Below are positions 9,757 through 19,468 of a stretch of DNA of 64,000 nucleotides, piece by piece. Numbering within the stretch: position 1 is the stretch's first letter; every line of letters begins with the position of its first letter. Below the pieces are notes generated by a model. That model had not been told where the DNA came from and searched no databases. It saw nothing but the letters and a program-made list of their open reading frames with translations. Made by a program: the position numbers and the translations under genes. The stretch lies in the NCBI RefSeq assembly GCF_000158815.1, contig NZ_GG657738.1, forward strand, positions 6,244,787 through 6,308,786. Direction: 5' to 3'. Source of the DNA: Micromonospora sp. ATCC 39149. Its GTDB lineage: Bacteria > Actinomycetota > Actinomycetes > Mycobacteriales > Micromonosporaceae.

Positions 9757-12700
9757 TCACGCCAAGGTGAACCGCCACTGCTGGTTGGTGCCGCCGTGGC
9801 AAGTCCATTGCACCAGCCGGGCGCCGTCAGCGGTGGAGCCGCCGTTGACGTCCAGACAGAGCCCGCTCTGCACGTTGCGCACCGTGTAGATCCCGGAGGT
9901 GGTGGTTGCGGTCGCGGTGAACTTCTGCTGGTTGCTGTTGTTGCAGGTGGCCTGCTGGAGGAAGGCCCCCGTCGCGGTGGAGCCGCCGATCACCTCGGCG
10001 CACTTGCCGCTGTGCACCGCCTTCAGGTAGACCGCGCCGCTACCGGCGTCGACGGCCTGCCACTTCTGGTTGTTGCCACCGGTGGCTGCCCACTGGGTGA
10101 GCTGGGCGCCGTCGGCGGTGGAGACACCGCTGACGTCCATCAGCTTCCCGCTGTGCTGCGCGGTGAGCGTCCAGGTTCGTCCCGCCACGCCGCTACCGGT
10201 GCTGGGCACGCCGACGCCGGCGCCGCCGAAGGTGTGCGAGTCGAGATCGAACCAGTTGCTCGAACTGCCCTTGAACACCATGTAGAGCGTCTGTGTTCCG
10301 GCCAGGGCGGACACGTTCACCGGCGGGGTGGACTGGTAGTTGTCCCAGCCGCCGGTGCTGGGCACGGGTGTGGTGGCCAGCAGGGTGCCGGTCGGCGAGC
10401 CGGCACGCAGCTCGATCGAACCGCCACCGGACGGCGACGACAGCCGGTAGCTGACGGTCGTGATACCCGAAAGGCTCATCGGGGTGAACGAGATCCAGTC
10501 GTTGTTGGAGATGTCCCCGACGCGCTTGCCGCTCTGCGCGCCGGCCTGGTCGATGACCCGGATGCCGGACTGGCTGCTGTAGTACTCGGCCTGCTTGTGC
10601 TTCGGCTGGAGGATCGCCTGCGCGGTGCCGGTGAGCGGGGACGCGCCGCCCGCGCCACCGCTGTCGGTGTAGCGCGCGTTCAGCACGTAGAACAGGTTCG
10701 CGCCGTCGGGGTGCCCGCCGAGCAGGTCGGTGGAGATGGTGCCCGAACAGCCCGGATACTCGGTGGTCTCGTGCGCGTGGTCGTCGTGGCCCAGCGCCGG
10801 GTTGAGGAGCACCTTCGTGCAGTCGACCGTGCCGCCGTCCGGGTCGGTGACGCTGATCTGGTACGACACCTTGTCACCGAAGGTGAGCATGCCGCCGTTG
10901 GCCGGCGTGGTGATGGTGACCACCGGCGCGGTGTTGCCGACGGTGATCTGGACGTTGGCGAAGCCCGTCTTACCGGTGTTGTCGGTGACCTTGAGCTGCG
11001 CGGTGTAGTTGCCGTTGGTGGTGTAGACGTGCGATGGGTTGGCCGCCGTCGACGTGGTGCCGTCGCCGAACGTCCACTGGTAGCTGAGCGTGTTGCCCGG
11101 GTCCGGGTCGGCTGTGCCGGCGCTGCTGAACTGGACGTTCAGCGGGGCGAGGCCGCTGGTGGGCGTGCCGACGGCCTTGACGATCGGCGACCGGCCACCC
11201 TGGATGTAGTCGATCCGGTAGAGCCCGGAGTCGCTGTTGCCGCCACCGAAGTTGGTGCCCCACTCCAGCAGGTAGAGCGAGCCGTCCTTGCCGAACTCCA
11301 TGTCCATCGGCTTGTTGAACCTGCCCCCCGGCAGGAACGGGTTGGTGCGGGTCACCGCGGTGGCGGAGTCGAAGTGCACCTCCTTGATGTAGTTGCGCGA
11401 CCACTCGTAGAAGAAGTGCACACCGTCGTAGTAGGGCGGAAACTTCGTCGCCGACGGGTTCGCCGCGTCGTACCGGTAGACCGGCCCGCCCATCGGCGCG
11501 GAGCCGCCGGAGCCGAGCTCCGGGAAGGTCGGCGAGGTGCCGTAGCCGTACCAGATGTTGGGCGCGACGATCGGACGCAGGCTGGTCAGGCCGGTGTTGT
11601 TGGGCGAGTTGTTGACCGGTGCGTTGCAGTTGAACTTGGCACCGACGACGCCCGTGTCCGGGTTGAACGGCGCGTAGGGTTGGTTGTCGCCGTGGCAGAA
11701 CGGCCACCCGTAGTTGCCGGGTGCCTTGATCACGTTCAGCTCGACCAGGCCCTCGGGGCCGCGGTTGGTGGTGGGCGGGTTGCGGTCCGGCCCGTAGTCG
11801 GCCAGGTAGACCCAGCCGTTGGCCGGGTCGATCGAGAATCGGAACGGGTTGCGGAAGCCCATCGCGTAGATTTCCGGCCGGGTCTGCGCCGTGCCCTCGG
11901 GGTAGAGGTTGCCCGTCGGGATGGTGTAGCCGCCGCCGGCCGAGGGCCGGATGCGCAGCAGCTTGCCGCGCAGGTCGTTGGTGTTGCCGGCGGTCCGGGC
12001 GGCGTCGAGGTTGGCCTTGCCCGGCCGCCAGTCCAGCGGGGCGTAGCCCTGCCAGTTGGGGTCGAGGTTCGGCGGCGTGTCGTCTCCGGTGCCGATGTAG
12101 AGGTTCCCGTCCGGGCCGAATTCGATGTAGCCACCGGTGTGGCCGGGCTCGGGGAAGGTGCGGTCACGGTAGGCCGGGATGTCGATGATCCGGGCCTCGC
12201 TGGAGAGGTTGAGCGTGTCGCCGGTGAGGGTGTAGCGGGAGACGCGGTTGACGTCGGTCGTGCTGCTCGCCGGCGAGTGGTACAGGTACACATATCCGTT
12301 GCTGGCGAAGTTCGGGTCCAACGCCATGCCGGTGAGGCCGTCTTCGCCTCCGGTGTAGACACTCAGCGTGGCGGCGGTGACGGTGCTGTTGGTGGTGGGC
12401 TTGAAGATCTTGACCTGTCCGCCGCGCTGGACGTAGATGACCCGGCCGTCCGGCAGCGCTGCCAGGGCCATCGGGTCGACCGTGTTGTCGTCCAGGGTGC
12501 GCTTCTCGAAGTTGCCCCAGACGGTGCCGCCGCAGTCGCCGGGGGCGTTGCCGGCGGCCCACTTCACGCCACCGAGGACGTGGTTGCGGAAGTTCGTCTC
12601 GCTGTAGGACTCGATCGCGTGGCCCATCGCGGTGGCCCACACCCGTCCGCCGCCGACGTTACGGCACCAGGAGATCGGATGGTCCGGGCCCATGGCCCGG

Positions 12701-13302
12701 GACCCCGGGTTGTACGTGCGCTCGTCGGCGGTCACCAGAACGTGTACGTTGCCGCGCGGGTTGGTGTCGAAGTTGTACCACTCCTCGCTGCGGTTCCAGC
12801 GGTCCGGCAGGCCAGCCGTCGACGGGTGTTGCTTGTCGGCGACGATGGCGGTGCCGGGCAGCACGCCGGGGGAGTGCTCGGGCATGTGGGCGCCGCCGTT
12901 GAGGGTCTGGTCCCACCAGGGGTACTCGGCCTCGATGCCCATGTCGGTGGCGTTGTGGATGCCGACGATGCCCTTGCCGCTGGCGAGGTAGCCCTCCACG
13001 GCCTGGCGTTGGGCGGCCGAGGTCCAGACCATGCCCGAGGTCTGGAACATGATGATCACGTCGAAGGTCGCGAGGTTGGCCGGCGTGAAGACGCTCGCGT
13101 CCTCGGTGTGCACCACCTCGAAGTTGTTCGCTGTCGCCTGCTGCTGGAACATGCTGACACCGGCGGGGATCGAGTCGTGCCGGTAGCCCACGGTCTTGGT
13201 GAACAGCAGGGCGCGGAAGGTCGGGGCCGCCGAGGCGGGTGGTGCGAGGCCGAGCGACAGTAACAGGGCGGCGATCATGGCAATCCATGTGGTGCGACGC
13301 AT
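9757..13302 (-). CDS. secreted ThuA / sugar dehydrogenase-like / PKD / CBM6 / ricin-lectin protein
   Basis: 1181 residues from an ATG at 13302, chosen because AGGAG lies just upstream and a clean Sec signal follows (MRRTTWIAMIAALLLSLGLA, cleavage near PASA-AP). Domains in order: ThuA/glutamine-amidotransferase-like fold (about 28-240, ALLFTKTVGYRHDSI); a glucose/sorbosone dehydrogenase-type beta-propeller (about 255-680, with DGLTGMALDPNF, GNLYIGTGDD, LRGKLLRI and MGFRNPFRFS); a PKD domain (about 690-775, YQWTFGDGTT); a linker with DPDGG; a CBM6-like module (about 885-1020, QAEYYSSQSGI ... NWFDLDSHTFG); and a C-terminal ricin beta-trefoil (about 1045-1180, repeated DVNGGSTADGA and NQQWRF). 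The protein should be extracellular and carbohydrate-binding. Substrate and redox activity cannot be told from sequence. It stands alone, between two hairpins and a divergent sugar importer. Confidence 0.85.
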   Translation of the reverse strand: MRRTTWIAMIAALLLSLGLAPPASAAPTFRALLFTKTVGYRHDSIPAGVSMFQQQATANNFEVVHTEDASVFTPANLATFDVIIMFQTSGMVWTSAAQRQAVEGYLASGKGIVGIHNATDMGIEAEYPWWDQTLNGGAHMPEHSPGVLPGTAIVADKQHPSTAGLPDRWNRSEEWYNFDTNPRGNVHVLVTADERTYNPGSRAMGPDHPISWCRNVGGGRVWATAMGHAIESYSETNFRNHVLGGVKWAAGNAPGDCGGTVWGNFEKRTLDDNTVDPMALAALPDGRVIYVQRGGQVKIFKPTTNSTVTAATLSVYTGGEDGLTGMALDPNFASNGYVYLYHSPASSTTDVNRVSRYTLTGDTLNLSSEARIIDIPAYRDRTFPEPGHTGGYIEFGPDGNLYIGTGDDTPPNLDPNWQGYAPLDWRPGKANLDAARTAGNTNDLRGKLLRIRPSAGGGYTIPTGNLYPEGTAQTRPEIYAMGFRNPFRFSIDPANGWVYLADYGPDRNPPTTNRGPEGLVELNVIKAPGNYGWPFCHGDNQPYAPFNPDTGVVGAKFNCNAPVNNSPNNTGLTSLRPIVAPNIWYGYGTSPTFPELGSGGSAPMGGPVYRYDAANPSATKFPPYYDGVHFFYEWSRNYIKEVHFDSATAVTRTNPFLPGGRFNKPMDMEFGKDGSLYLLEWGTNFGGGNSDSGLYRIDYIQGGRSPIVKAVGTPTSGLAPLNVQFSSAGTADPDPGNTLSYQWTFGDGTTSTAANPSHVYTTNGNYTAQLKVTDNTGKTGFANVQITVGNTAPVVTITTPANGGMLTFGDKVSYQISVTDPDGGTVDCTKVLLNPALGHDDHAHETTEYPGCSGTISTDLLGGHPDGANLFYVLNARYTDSGGAGGASPLTGTAQAILQPKHKQAEYYSSQSGIRVIDQAGAQSGKRVGDISNNDWISFTPMSLSGITTVSYRLSSPSGGGSIELRAGSPTGTLLATTPVPSTGGWDNYQSTPPVNVSALAGTQTLYMVFKGSSSNWFDLDSHTFGGAGVGVPSTGSGVAGRTWTLTAQHSGKLMDVSGVSTADGAQLTQWAATGGNNQKWQAVDAGSGAVYLKAVHSGKCAEVIGGSTATGAFLQQATCNNSNQQKFTATATTTSGIYTVRNVQSGLCLDVNGGSTADGARLVQWTCHGGTNQQWRFTLA

Positions 13303-13826
13303 GCCGTCTCCTAGGTTTCGGCGGGCAACGGAATTACGACCACGGACCCGACGTCGCGCCAGGCGGTGCCTGGGACGCGTGAGGGCACGAGTGTGCTGCT
13401 CGGGTCGTCGTGCCGTCCGCCGCAACGGCCGTCGGCCCCCACAGAAATGTCACAGAGAGTAGTGCTGTTGCTGTTCTCGTCCCCGTGGGCCGCGAGGCCA
13501 GGATGAGTCAGTCATCGGCAAGTGTCAATGGATTGAAGGATGTTCGACGCCCTGCCGGGATCGCGGTGGCCGCGCCGAACCCCTCGGTGCGGCGCCAGTG
13601 CCGAGCGAGTGGCGGACCTGGCAGCCGCCTCAGGTTGAGGATTGTGAACCCGCATCCAAACATCTATCTTCATACGTGTGATGTTTCGTCGATGTCAAGG
13701 GAAAGTTCCCGGTGAAACGTAAACGCCCTTGGCTACCAGCGAAAGTTCGCTCTCCAGCACCGCTCGGACGAGCCGAACGCCATGCCCGGATCACGTCGAT
13801 GACTACTGTCTGTGAGGGTTTCCGGA
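13303..13826. other. divergent intergenic region, with one short inverted repeat
   Basis: Separates the secreted ThuA-family gene from the sugar ABC operon and must hold both promoters. I see no convincing gene in it. Near the operon side an inverted repeat AAACATC (13658-13664) / GATGTTT (13680-13686), spaced by 15 AT-richer bases, stands out against the local GC and could be an operator or part of a promoter for the sugar operon. AGGG at 13815-13818 is the ribosome site for the ATG at 13827. Confidence 0.4.
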
Positions 13827-15338
13827 ATGCCTGACCCACCGCCGGCGCCGCTGCTCACCCTTCGGGGCATCGGCAAGTCGTTCCTCGGGGTACGCGTCCT
13901 CGACGGTGTCGACCTCGATGTCGCGCCGGGCGAGGTCCACGCCGTCGTCGGTGAGAACGGAGCCGGGAAGTCCACCCTCATGAAGATCGTCTCGGGCGCG
14001 TACGTCCCGGACGAGGGCACCGTCGAGCTCGCCGGTGAACCGCGCGCCTTCCGTGGACCAGGCGACGCGCAGCGGGCCGGGATCGGCATCATCCACCAGG
14101 AGTTCAACCTGCTGCCGGAGCGCACCGTCGCGGAGAACGTCTACCTGGGACACGAGCCGGTCCGCCGCGGATTGGTCGACCGTCGGGCGATGCTCGACCG
14201 CACCGGCCGACTGCTCGCCTCGATCGGGGAGACCGCCCTGCCGGCCGACGCCCGGGTGGGGCGGCTCGGCGTCGCGCAGCAGCAGGTCGTCGAGATCGCC
14301 AAGGCACTCGCCCTGGACGCACGGCTGCTCATCATGGACGAACCCACCGCTGCACTGGCCGACCACGAGGTCGAGCTGCTCTACGGGCTGGTGCGCCGAC
14401 TACAGGAACGGGGCATCGGCCTGTTGTACGTCTCGCACCGGCTCACCGAGGTATTCGACCTGTCCGGTCGGATCACGGTCCTCAAGGACGGCCGCCGAGT
14501 CACCACCGTGGACACCGCCGACACCACGGCCGACGAGCTGGTGCGGCACATGGTCGGTCGGGAGCTGTCCAGCTACTACCCGGATCGGGCCGGCCCCGGC
14601 GACGTCGGCCCGGTGCGGCTCACCGTCCGCGACGCGGGAAACCAGAAGCTGCGCGGCATCGACCTTCAGTTGCGGGCCGGCGAGGTGCTCGGCGTCGGTG
14701 GCCTTCAGGGCTCCGGGCGGTCCGCGCTGGCCCGTGCGCTCTTCGGCGTGTCCCCGTTCACGACCGGCGACGTTACGCTCGACGGCAGACCGGTCCGGCT
14801 GCGCTCACCCCGTACCGCGATGCGGGCCGGCATCGCCTACGTCACCGAGGACCGCAAGGGCGAGGGAATCGTGCCCCGGCAGTCGGTGCTCGACAACGCG
14901 CTGCTCGCCAGCCGGGCCATCTTCGCGGCCCGGTCCGGTCGCGCCGCCCGCACCGAACGGGTGCGTGAACTGCTCGCCGCCGTCGAGGTCCGCGCCGCCG
15001 GCGACGACCAGGAGATCCGCTTCCTGTCGGGCGGCAACCAGCAGAAGGTCGTCCTGGCCCGATGGCTCGCGCTCGACCCGCGGGTCCTGCTCTTCGACGA
15101 ACCGACCCGAGGCATCGACGTGGGCGCGAAGTCAGCCATCCACGATCTCGTCCGCCGCCTTGCCCGCGACGGCGCGGCCGTGTTGATGATCTCGTCCGAC
15201 CTGCCCGAGCTGTTGGGGATGAGCGACCGGATCGTCGTCATGCGCGACGGCCGCCTCGCCGGCGAGCTGCCCGCCGGCGCGACCGAGGAGGACGTCGTCG
15301 CCCTGGCCGTCGGCAACGTACCGGAGACAGCCCGGTGA
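13827..15338 (+). CDS. sugar ABC transporter, duplicated ATPase (RbsA/XylG type)
   Basis: 503 residues, the usual length for the fused tandem ATPases of CUT2 importers. The first half has Walker A GENGAGKST, Q-loop IIHQEFNLL, a signature-like RLGVAQQQVVE and Walker B LLIMDEPTAAL. The second half has the degenerate Walker A typical of the family (GGLQGSGRSAL), signature LSGGNQQKVVLARWL and Walker B LLFDEPTRGIDVG. It powers uptake of a monosaccharide with the two permeases and binding protein that follow. ATG at 13827 was preferred to the in-frame GTG at 13812 because AGGG is eight bases upstream. The gene is first of a five-gene operon ending in a ketose epimerase, which suggests a ketose or rare sugar as substrate. 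Confidence 0.93.
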   Translation: MPDPPPAPLLTLRGIGKSFLGVRVLDGVDLDVAPGEVHAVVGENGAGKSTLMKIVSGAYVPDEGTVELAGEPRAFRGPGDAQRAGIGIIHQEFNLLPERTVAENVYLGHEPVRRGLVDRRAMLDRTGRLLASIGETALPADARVGRLGVAQQQVVEIAKALALDARLLIMDEPTAALADHEVELLYGLVRRLQERGIGLLYVSHRLTEVFDLSGRITVLKDGRRVTTVDTADTTADELVRHMVGRELSSYYPDRAGPGDVGPVRLTVRDAGNQKLRGIDLQLRAGEVLGVGGLQGSGRSALARALFGVSPFTTGDVTLDGRPVRLRSPRTAMRAGIAYVTEDRKGEGIVPRQSVLDNALLASRAIFAARSGRAARTERVRELLAAVEVRAAGDDQEIRFLSGGNQQKVVLARWLALDPRVLLFDEPTRGIDVGAKSAIHDLVRRLARDGAAVLMISSDLPELLGMSDRIVVMRDGRLAGELPAGATEEDVVALAVGNVPETAR

Positions 15339-15393
15339 GCGTGAGGAGTGAGCTGGGTTTGCGAGCCCCGCAGTCGCGAACGGAGACGACCCG

Positions 15394-16368
15394 GTGAGTG
15401 CCCGGTCGCTCCTGCCGGCCCGACGCCCCGTACCGGGCGTGTTCGTGGCCCTGGCCCTCACCCTCGCGATCGGCTGGCTGGTCGTCCTGGTCGACGGCGG
15501 TCAGCTGTTCAACCAGTCCACCACAGTGAGCCTGCTGCACGTCGCCGCCGGCCTCGGGTTCGTCGCCGTCGGCCAGACCCTGGTCATCCTCGGTGGCTCG
15601 CTCGACCTCTCCGTGGCGTACGTGATCAGCCTCAGCACCCTCGTCGCGGCCGAGACGATGAACGGCAACGACGGCGCGGTGGTGCCCGCGATCGGCCTGG
15701 CGCTCGCGGTCAGCGCCGGCATCGGGCTGCTCAACGGGCTGCTCGTCACCAAGCTCCGGGTCAACGCGTTCATCGCGACCCTCGGCGTCGGGCTGCTGCT
15801 CAAGGGGTACCTCGACAGCGGTTACGACGGCCCGGCCGGCACCACCTCACCCACCCTCGTGCAGACCCTCGGCTACCAACGCGTCGGTCCGGTACCACTG
15901 TCGTTCCTCCTGCTGGTCGCCGTGACCGGGATGGCCTGGTTCGCGCTCTCCCGGACCCGCTTCGGCCACCACCTGGTCGCCGTCGGCGGGGACGCGGAGG
16001 TCGCTCGGCTCTCCGGCGTCCGTAACGACCGGGTCCTCGTCACCGCCCATGTGCTGTGCTCGCTGTGTGCCGGGCTCGCCGGGATCTACCTCGCCAGCCG
16101 GCTCGGCTCGGGCGCGCCCCGGGTGGGCACCGAGGGTCTCTACGACCTGGAGTCGATCGCCGCCGTGGTGATCGGCGGAACTGCCCTCGCCGGTGGGCGC
16201 GGCGGCGTCGTCGGCACCGTCGGTGGGGTGCTGCTGCTCGCCAGCATCGACGCGGTCTTTAACCAGCTCGACGTCGACGCCTTCTTCAAGCAGGTGATCA
16301 GGGGCGCCATCATCATCGCCGCGGTCGCTGTCTACGCCCGCCGGGCCCTGCGAAAGGCGGCGTCCTAG
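15394..16368 (+). CDS. sugar ABC transporter permease (RbsC family)
   Basis: 324-residue integral membrane protein with about eight to ten hydrophobic segments and the family signature around LNGLLVTKLRVNAFIATLG and GGTALAGGRGGVVGTVGG. It forms half of the transmembrane channel of the CUT2 importer with the next gene. GTG at 15394 follows GGAG about ten bases upstream. It lies 55 bases after the ATPase and two bases before the second permease, so it is cotranscribed. Two different permeases mean a heterodimeric channel, unlike the classical RbsC homodimer. Confidence 0.9.
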   Translation: MSARSLLPARRPVPGVFVALALTLAIGWLVVLVDGGQLFNQSTTVSLLHVAAGLGFVAVGQTLVILGGSLDLSVAYVISLSTLVAAETMNGNDGAVVPAIGLALAVSAGIGLLNGLLVTKLRVNAFIATLGVGLLLKGYLDSGYDGPAGTTSPTLVQTLGYQRVGPVPLSFLLLVAVTGMAWFALSRTRFGHHLVAVGGDAEVARLSGVRNDRVLVTAHVLCSLCAGLAGIYLASRLGSGAPRVGTEGLYDLESIAAVVIGGTALAGGRGGVVGTVGGVLLLASIDAVFNQLDVDAFFKQVIRGAIIIAAVAVYARRALRKAAS

Positions 16369-16370
16369 CC

Positions 16371-17354
16371 ATGCAGATCGTCCAGCGTCGTCGGCTGCCA
16401 CTGCGCCTCATCCGGGTCCGCCCCGGCGGGGTGCTGCCGATCCTGACCATTCTCGCGGTGCTGCTGGTGCTCGTCGGCATCCGGCAGCCCGACTTCCTCG
16501 ACCCGCCGTCGTTGATGTCCTTCCTCGGCCGTTCCGCGCCGATCATCCTGCTCGCCGCCGGCCAGTACTTCGTGATCGTTTGCGGTGAGTTCGATCTCTC
16601 CGTCGGCTCGCTGGTCACCGCGCAGGTGGTCGTCGCCGCCCGGCTGATCGACAGTGACCCGGCACGCACCTGGCCGGTGGTGCTGCTCCTGCTCGCCTTC
16701 GGGGCGGCGGTCGGGCTGGTCAACGGCCTGATCACGACGCGACTGCGGGTGCCGTCGTTCATCACCACCCTCGGCATGTTCCTGATCCTCGTCGGGGCGG
16801 TGTACCTGTGGTCCGACGGCTCTCCGAAGGGCGGGCTCTCCGAGGAGTTCCGGCGCTTCGGCCGGCGGGCCGTCGAGGACGTGCCGCTGCTCGGCCGTGT
16901 GCCGTACGCCCTGCTGGTCCTGCTGGCCGTCGCGGCCCTTGCCGTGCTGCTGACGCGGTCCGACTTCGGCCGGACGCTGGTTGCCGTCGGCGACAATCCG
17001 CGTACGGCGGAACTGAGCGGGGTACGCGTCTGGCGTACCCGGACCATCGCCTTCATCCTCAGCGGGCTCGCGGCGGCCGTGGCGGCGATCCTCCTGGGCG
17101 GCTACAGCGGGGTGTCGTTCCAGGCCGGTGCGGGCCTGGAGTTCGGTGCGATCACCGCAGTCGTCCTCGGCGGCGTCGCGCTGGGCGGGGGGCGCGGCTC
17201 GGTCGTCGGCGCCATGCTCGGCGCGCTGACCCTCGAACTGCTGTTCGCCCTCATGAATTTCTACGGCGTCTCCGGCGCCCTCAGGTCGACCGTCCAGGGC
17301 GCGATCATCCTGCTCGCCGTGGCGGTCTCGGCAACGCGTTCCTCGGCGAGATAA
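16371..17354 (+). CDS. second sugar ABC transporter permease (RbsC family)
   Basis: 327 residues with the same layout as its neighbour: a basic N-terminus, then repeated membrane segments and the conserved VNGLITTRLRVPSFITTLG and GGVALGGGRGSVVGAML segments. The ATG at 16371 follows the previous stop by two bases. It should pair with the upstream permease. I see no frame problem. Confidence 0.9.
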   Translation: MQIVQRRRLPLRLIRVRPGGVLPILTILAVLLVLVGIRQPDFLDPPSLMSFLGRSAPIILLAAGQYFVIVCGEFDLSVGSLVTAQVVVAARLIDSDPARTWPVVLLLLAFGAAVGLVNGLITTRLRVPSFITTLGMFLILVGAVYLWSDGSPKGGLSEEFRRFGRRAVEDVPLLGRVPYALLVLLAVAALAVLLTRSDFGRTLVAVGDNPRTAELSGVRVWRTRTIAFILSGLAAAVAAILLGGYSGVSFQAGAGLEFGAITAVVLGGVALGGGRGSVVGAMLGALTLELLFALMNFYGVSGALRSTVQGAIILLAVAVSATRSSAR

Positions 17355-17374
17355 CGAGACAAGGGGAAACCATA

Positions 17375-18556
17375 GTGCGACGTTCCATGGCGGCGCTGGC
17401 CGCCGTTACCCTGCTGGCCCTCACCGCCTGCGCCACCGACGAGCCCGCCGCGGGCCCCTCCGGCAGCGCCTCCGCCGCCGGATCGGGCACGGGGGAGCAG
17501 TCGAAATTCTTCGTGCAGGCCGACTACGACGCCGAGCTCGCGCTGCTCGACGCGGCCCCGACCGGCCCGGCGGACAAGCCGTGGGAACAGGTGCTGAACC
17601 CGACGATGGTCGACACCGCCAAGTTCAAGAAGAGCGGTCCGCACAAGATCTGCTTCTCGAACGCGGCGCTGAACAACCCGTGGCGGCAGGTCGGGTTCAA
17701 GACCATGCAGGCCGAGGTCGAGGCACAGCGCAGCCGCATCTCGGAGTTCGTGCACGTCGACGCCGAAGGTAAGGACCAGAAGCAGATCGCGGACATCAAC
17801 GACCTGCTCGGCAAGGGCTGCGACGCCCTCATCGTCTCGCCGAACACCACCGCCACGCTCACCCCGGCCGTCGAGGCGGCCTGCAAGGCAGGGCTGCCGG
17901 TGGTCGTCTTCGACCGTGGCGTCAACACGAAGTGCCCGGTGACGTTCATCAACCCCATCGGCGGTTACGGCTTCGGCCACGTCGGAGCCGAGTTCGTCAG
18001 CCAGCGGATGAAGCCCGGCGGGAAGGTCCTCGCCCTGCGGATCCTGCCCGGCGTCGACGTCCTGGAGACCCGCTGGTCGGCGGCGAAGGTCGCGTTCGAC
18101 AAGGCGAAGGTGGACGTCGTGGGTGTCGAGTTCACCGACGGCGACCCGGCCAAGACCAAGAAGATCGTCGACGACTACATCCAGCGGTACGGCACCATCG
18201 ACGGCCTCTGGATGGACGCCGGAGCGGTCGCTGTCGCGGCGGTCGAGGCGTTCCAGGACGCGGGCAAGCCCGTGCCACCGATGAACGGCGAGGACCAGCT
18301 CGACTTCCTGAAGATCTGGAAGGACAAGAACCTCACCGCGATCGCGCCGACCTACCCGACCTACCAGTGGCGTACGCCGATCATCGCCGCGCTGCGGATT
18401 CTCGACGGCCAGCAGGTGTCCAACCCCTGGAAGCTGCCACAGCCGACCATCACCCAGGACAACCTGGACCAGTACCTCGATGCGAACATGCCGCCGCTGC
18501 ACTACGCGATGTGCGGCTGTACCGACCTGCCCGGTTATCCCCAGCGCTGGAAGTAG
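17375..18556 (+). CDS. sugar-binding lipoprotein of ABC importer
   Basis: 393 residues from GTG at 17375, supported by AAGGGG eight bases upstream and by the lipoprotein signal that follows at once: VRRSMAALAAVTLLALTAC with the lipobox Cys at residue 19. The mature part is a periplasmic-binding protein type 1 fold (KICFSNAALNNPWRQV, ALIVSPNTTATLTPAV, VVFDRGVNTKC) as in ribose and xylose binding proteins. It should be membrane-anchored outside the cell and hand sugar to the permeases. The spacing of the ATPase, permeases, lipoprotein and epimerase genes supports one uptake-and-conversion operon. Confidence 0.9.
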   Translation: MRRSMAALAAVTLLALTACATDEPAAGPSGSASAAGSGTGEQSKFFVQADYDAELALLDAAPTGPADKPWEQVLNPTMVDTAKFKKSGPHKICFSNAALNNPWRQVGFKTMQAEVEAQRSRISEFVHVDAEGKDQKQIADINDLLGKGCDALIVSPNTTATLTPAVEAACKAGLPVVVFDRGVNTKCPVTFINPIGGYGFGHVGAEFVSQRMKPGGKVLALRILPGVDVLETRWSAAKVAFDKAKVDVVGVEFTDGDPAKTKKIVDDYIQRYGTIDGLWMDAGAVAVAAVEAFQDAGKPVPPMNGEDQLDFLKIWKDKNLTAIAPTYPTYQWRTPIIAALRILDGQQVSNPWKLPQPTITQDNLDQYLDANMPPLHYAMCGCTDLPGYPQRWK

Positions 18557-18562
18557 GTTGCG

Positions 18563-19414
18563 GTGTACGCCGTCGGTGTCAACCCCTGGGTGTGGGCCTC
18601 GCCCGTCAACGACCAGGCCCTCGCCGAGCTGATCCCGCGGATCGCCTCGTACGGCTTCGACGCGGTCGAACTGCCGATCGAGCAGCCTGGCGACTGGGAT
18701 CCGGTCCGCACCCGGGACCTGCTGGCAGCACACGGCCTCGTCGCGGCCGGCGTCTGCGCGGTCACCCCTCCGGGGCGGGACCTGGTGAACGCCGCTGCGG
18801 CCGTCGTGGAGTCGACCGTCGGGTACCTCCTGGGGTGCGTGGCGACCGCGGCGGCCGTAGGCGCGCCGTGCGTCGGCGGCCCCGTGTATGCCGCGGTCGG
18901 CCGCACCTGGCGGATGTCGCCGGCGGCTCGGGCGGCCTGTTACTCGGATTTCCGCCGGGCCCTGGCACCGGTGGCAGAGCAGGCCGGTGAGTGGGGCGTG
19001 AGCATCGGCGTCGAGGCGCTGAACCGCTATGAGACGAGCGTCGTCAACACCATCGAGCAGACGGTCGAGCTGATCGACGGGCTGCCGCCGAACGTCGGCA
19101 TCATGATCGACACCTATCACATGAACATCGAGGAGGCCGATCCGTACGCGGCACTCGCCGTCGCTGGCCGGCACATCAAGCACGTTCAGGTCAGCGGCAC
19201 CAACCGGGGCGCACCCGGTACGGACCACTTCGACTGGCCGCGTTTCTTCGCCGTCCTGCGGGACACCGGCTACCGGGGCGCGGTCTGCATCGAGTCGTTC
19301 ACGGCAGAGAACGAGACCATCGCCACCGCTGCGGCGATCTGGCGTCCGCTCGCCCCCTCGCAGGACCGTCTCGCCACGGACGGCCTGCGCTATCTCCGGG
19401 AGGTCATCGCCTAA
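18563..19414 (+). CDS. sugar isomerase/epimerase TIM barrel, ketose 3-epimerase-like
   Basis: 283 residues starting at GTG 18563, seven bases after the binding-protein stop. The fold is the xylose-isomerase-like TIM barrel. Motifs match the D-tagatose/D-psicose 3-epimerase group: GVEALNRYETSVVNT (metal-binding Glu), GIMIDTYHMNIEE (Asp and His), IKHVQVSGTNRGAPG and a C-terminal VCIESF (Glu). These enzymes epimerise C3 of free ketoses with a divalent metal. As the last gene of the importer operon it probably converts the imported sugar. The exact ketose cannot be read from sequence. Confidence 0.8.
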   Translation: MYAVGVNPWVWASPVNDQALAELIPRIASYGFDAVELPIEQPGDWDPVRTRDLLAAHGLVAAGVCAVTPPGRDLVNAAAAVVESTVGYLLGCVATAAAVGAPCVGGPVYAAVGRTWRMSPAARAACYSDFRRALAPVAEQAGEWGVSIGVEALNRYETSVVNTIEQTVELIDGLPPNVGIMIDTYHMNIEEADPYAALAVAGRHIKHVQVSGTNRGAPGTDHFDWPRFFAVLRDTGYRGAVCIESFTAENETIATAAAIWRPLAPSQDRLATDGLRYLREVIA

Positions 19415-19442
19415 CTTGATCCTCTAACCTGTGCCTTCCAGC

Positions 19443-19468
19443 AGACCCGCGCACCAGACCCGCGCACC
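19443..19468. repeat. two-copy 13-base tandem repeat
   Basis: AGACCCGCGCACC occurs twice in direct succession just after the epimerase gene. The 257 bases between that gene and the next hold no gene that I can support and no clear terminator. Confidence 0.6.

Noticed and set aside
9796..13263. Long plus-strand open frame opposite the ThuA-family gene
   Set aside because: No protein motifs and biased Val/Arg/Gly composition. The minus strand has signal peptide, ribosome site and five recognisable domains.
19443..19468. CRISPR-like repeat
   Set aside because: Only two short adjacent copies, no spacers and no cas genes nearby.
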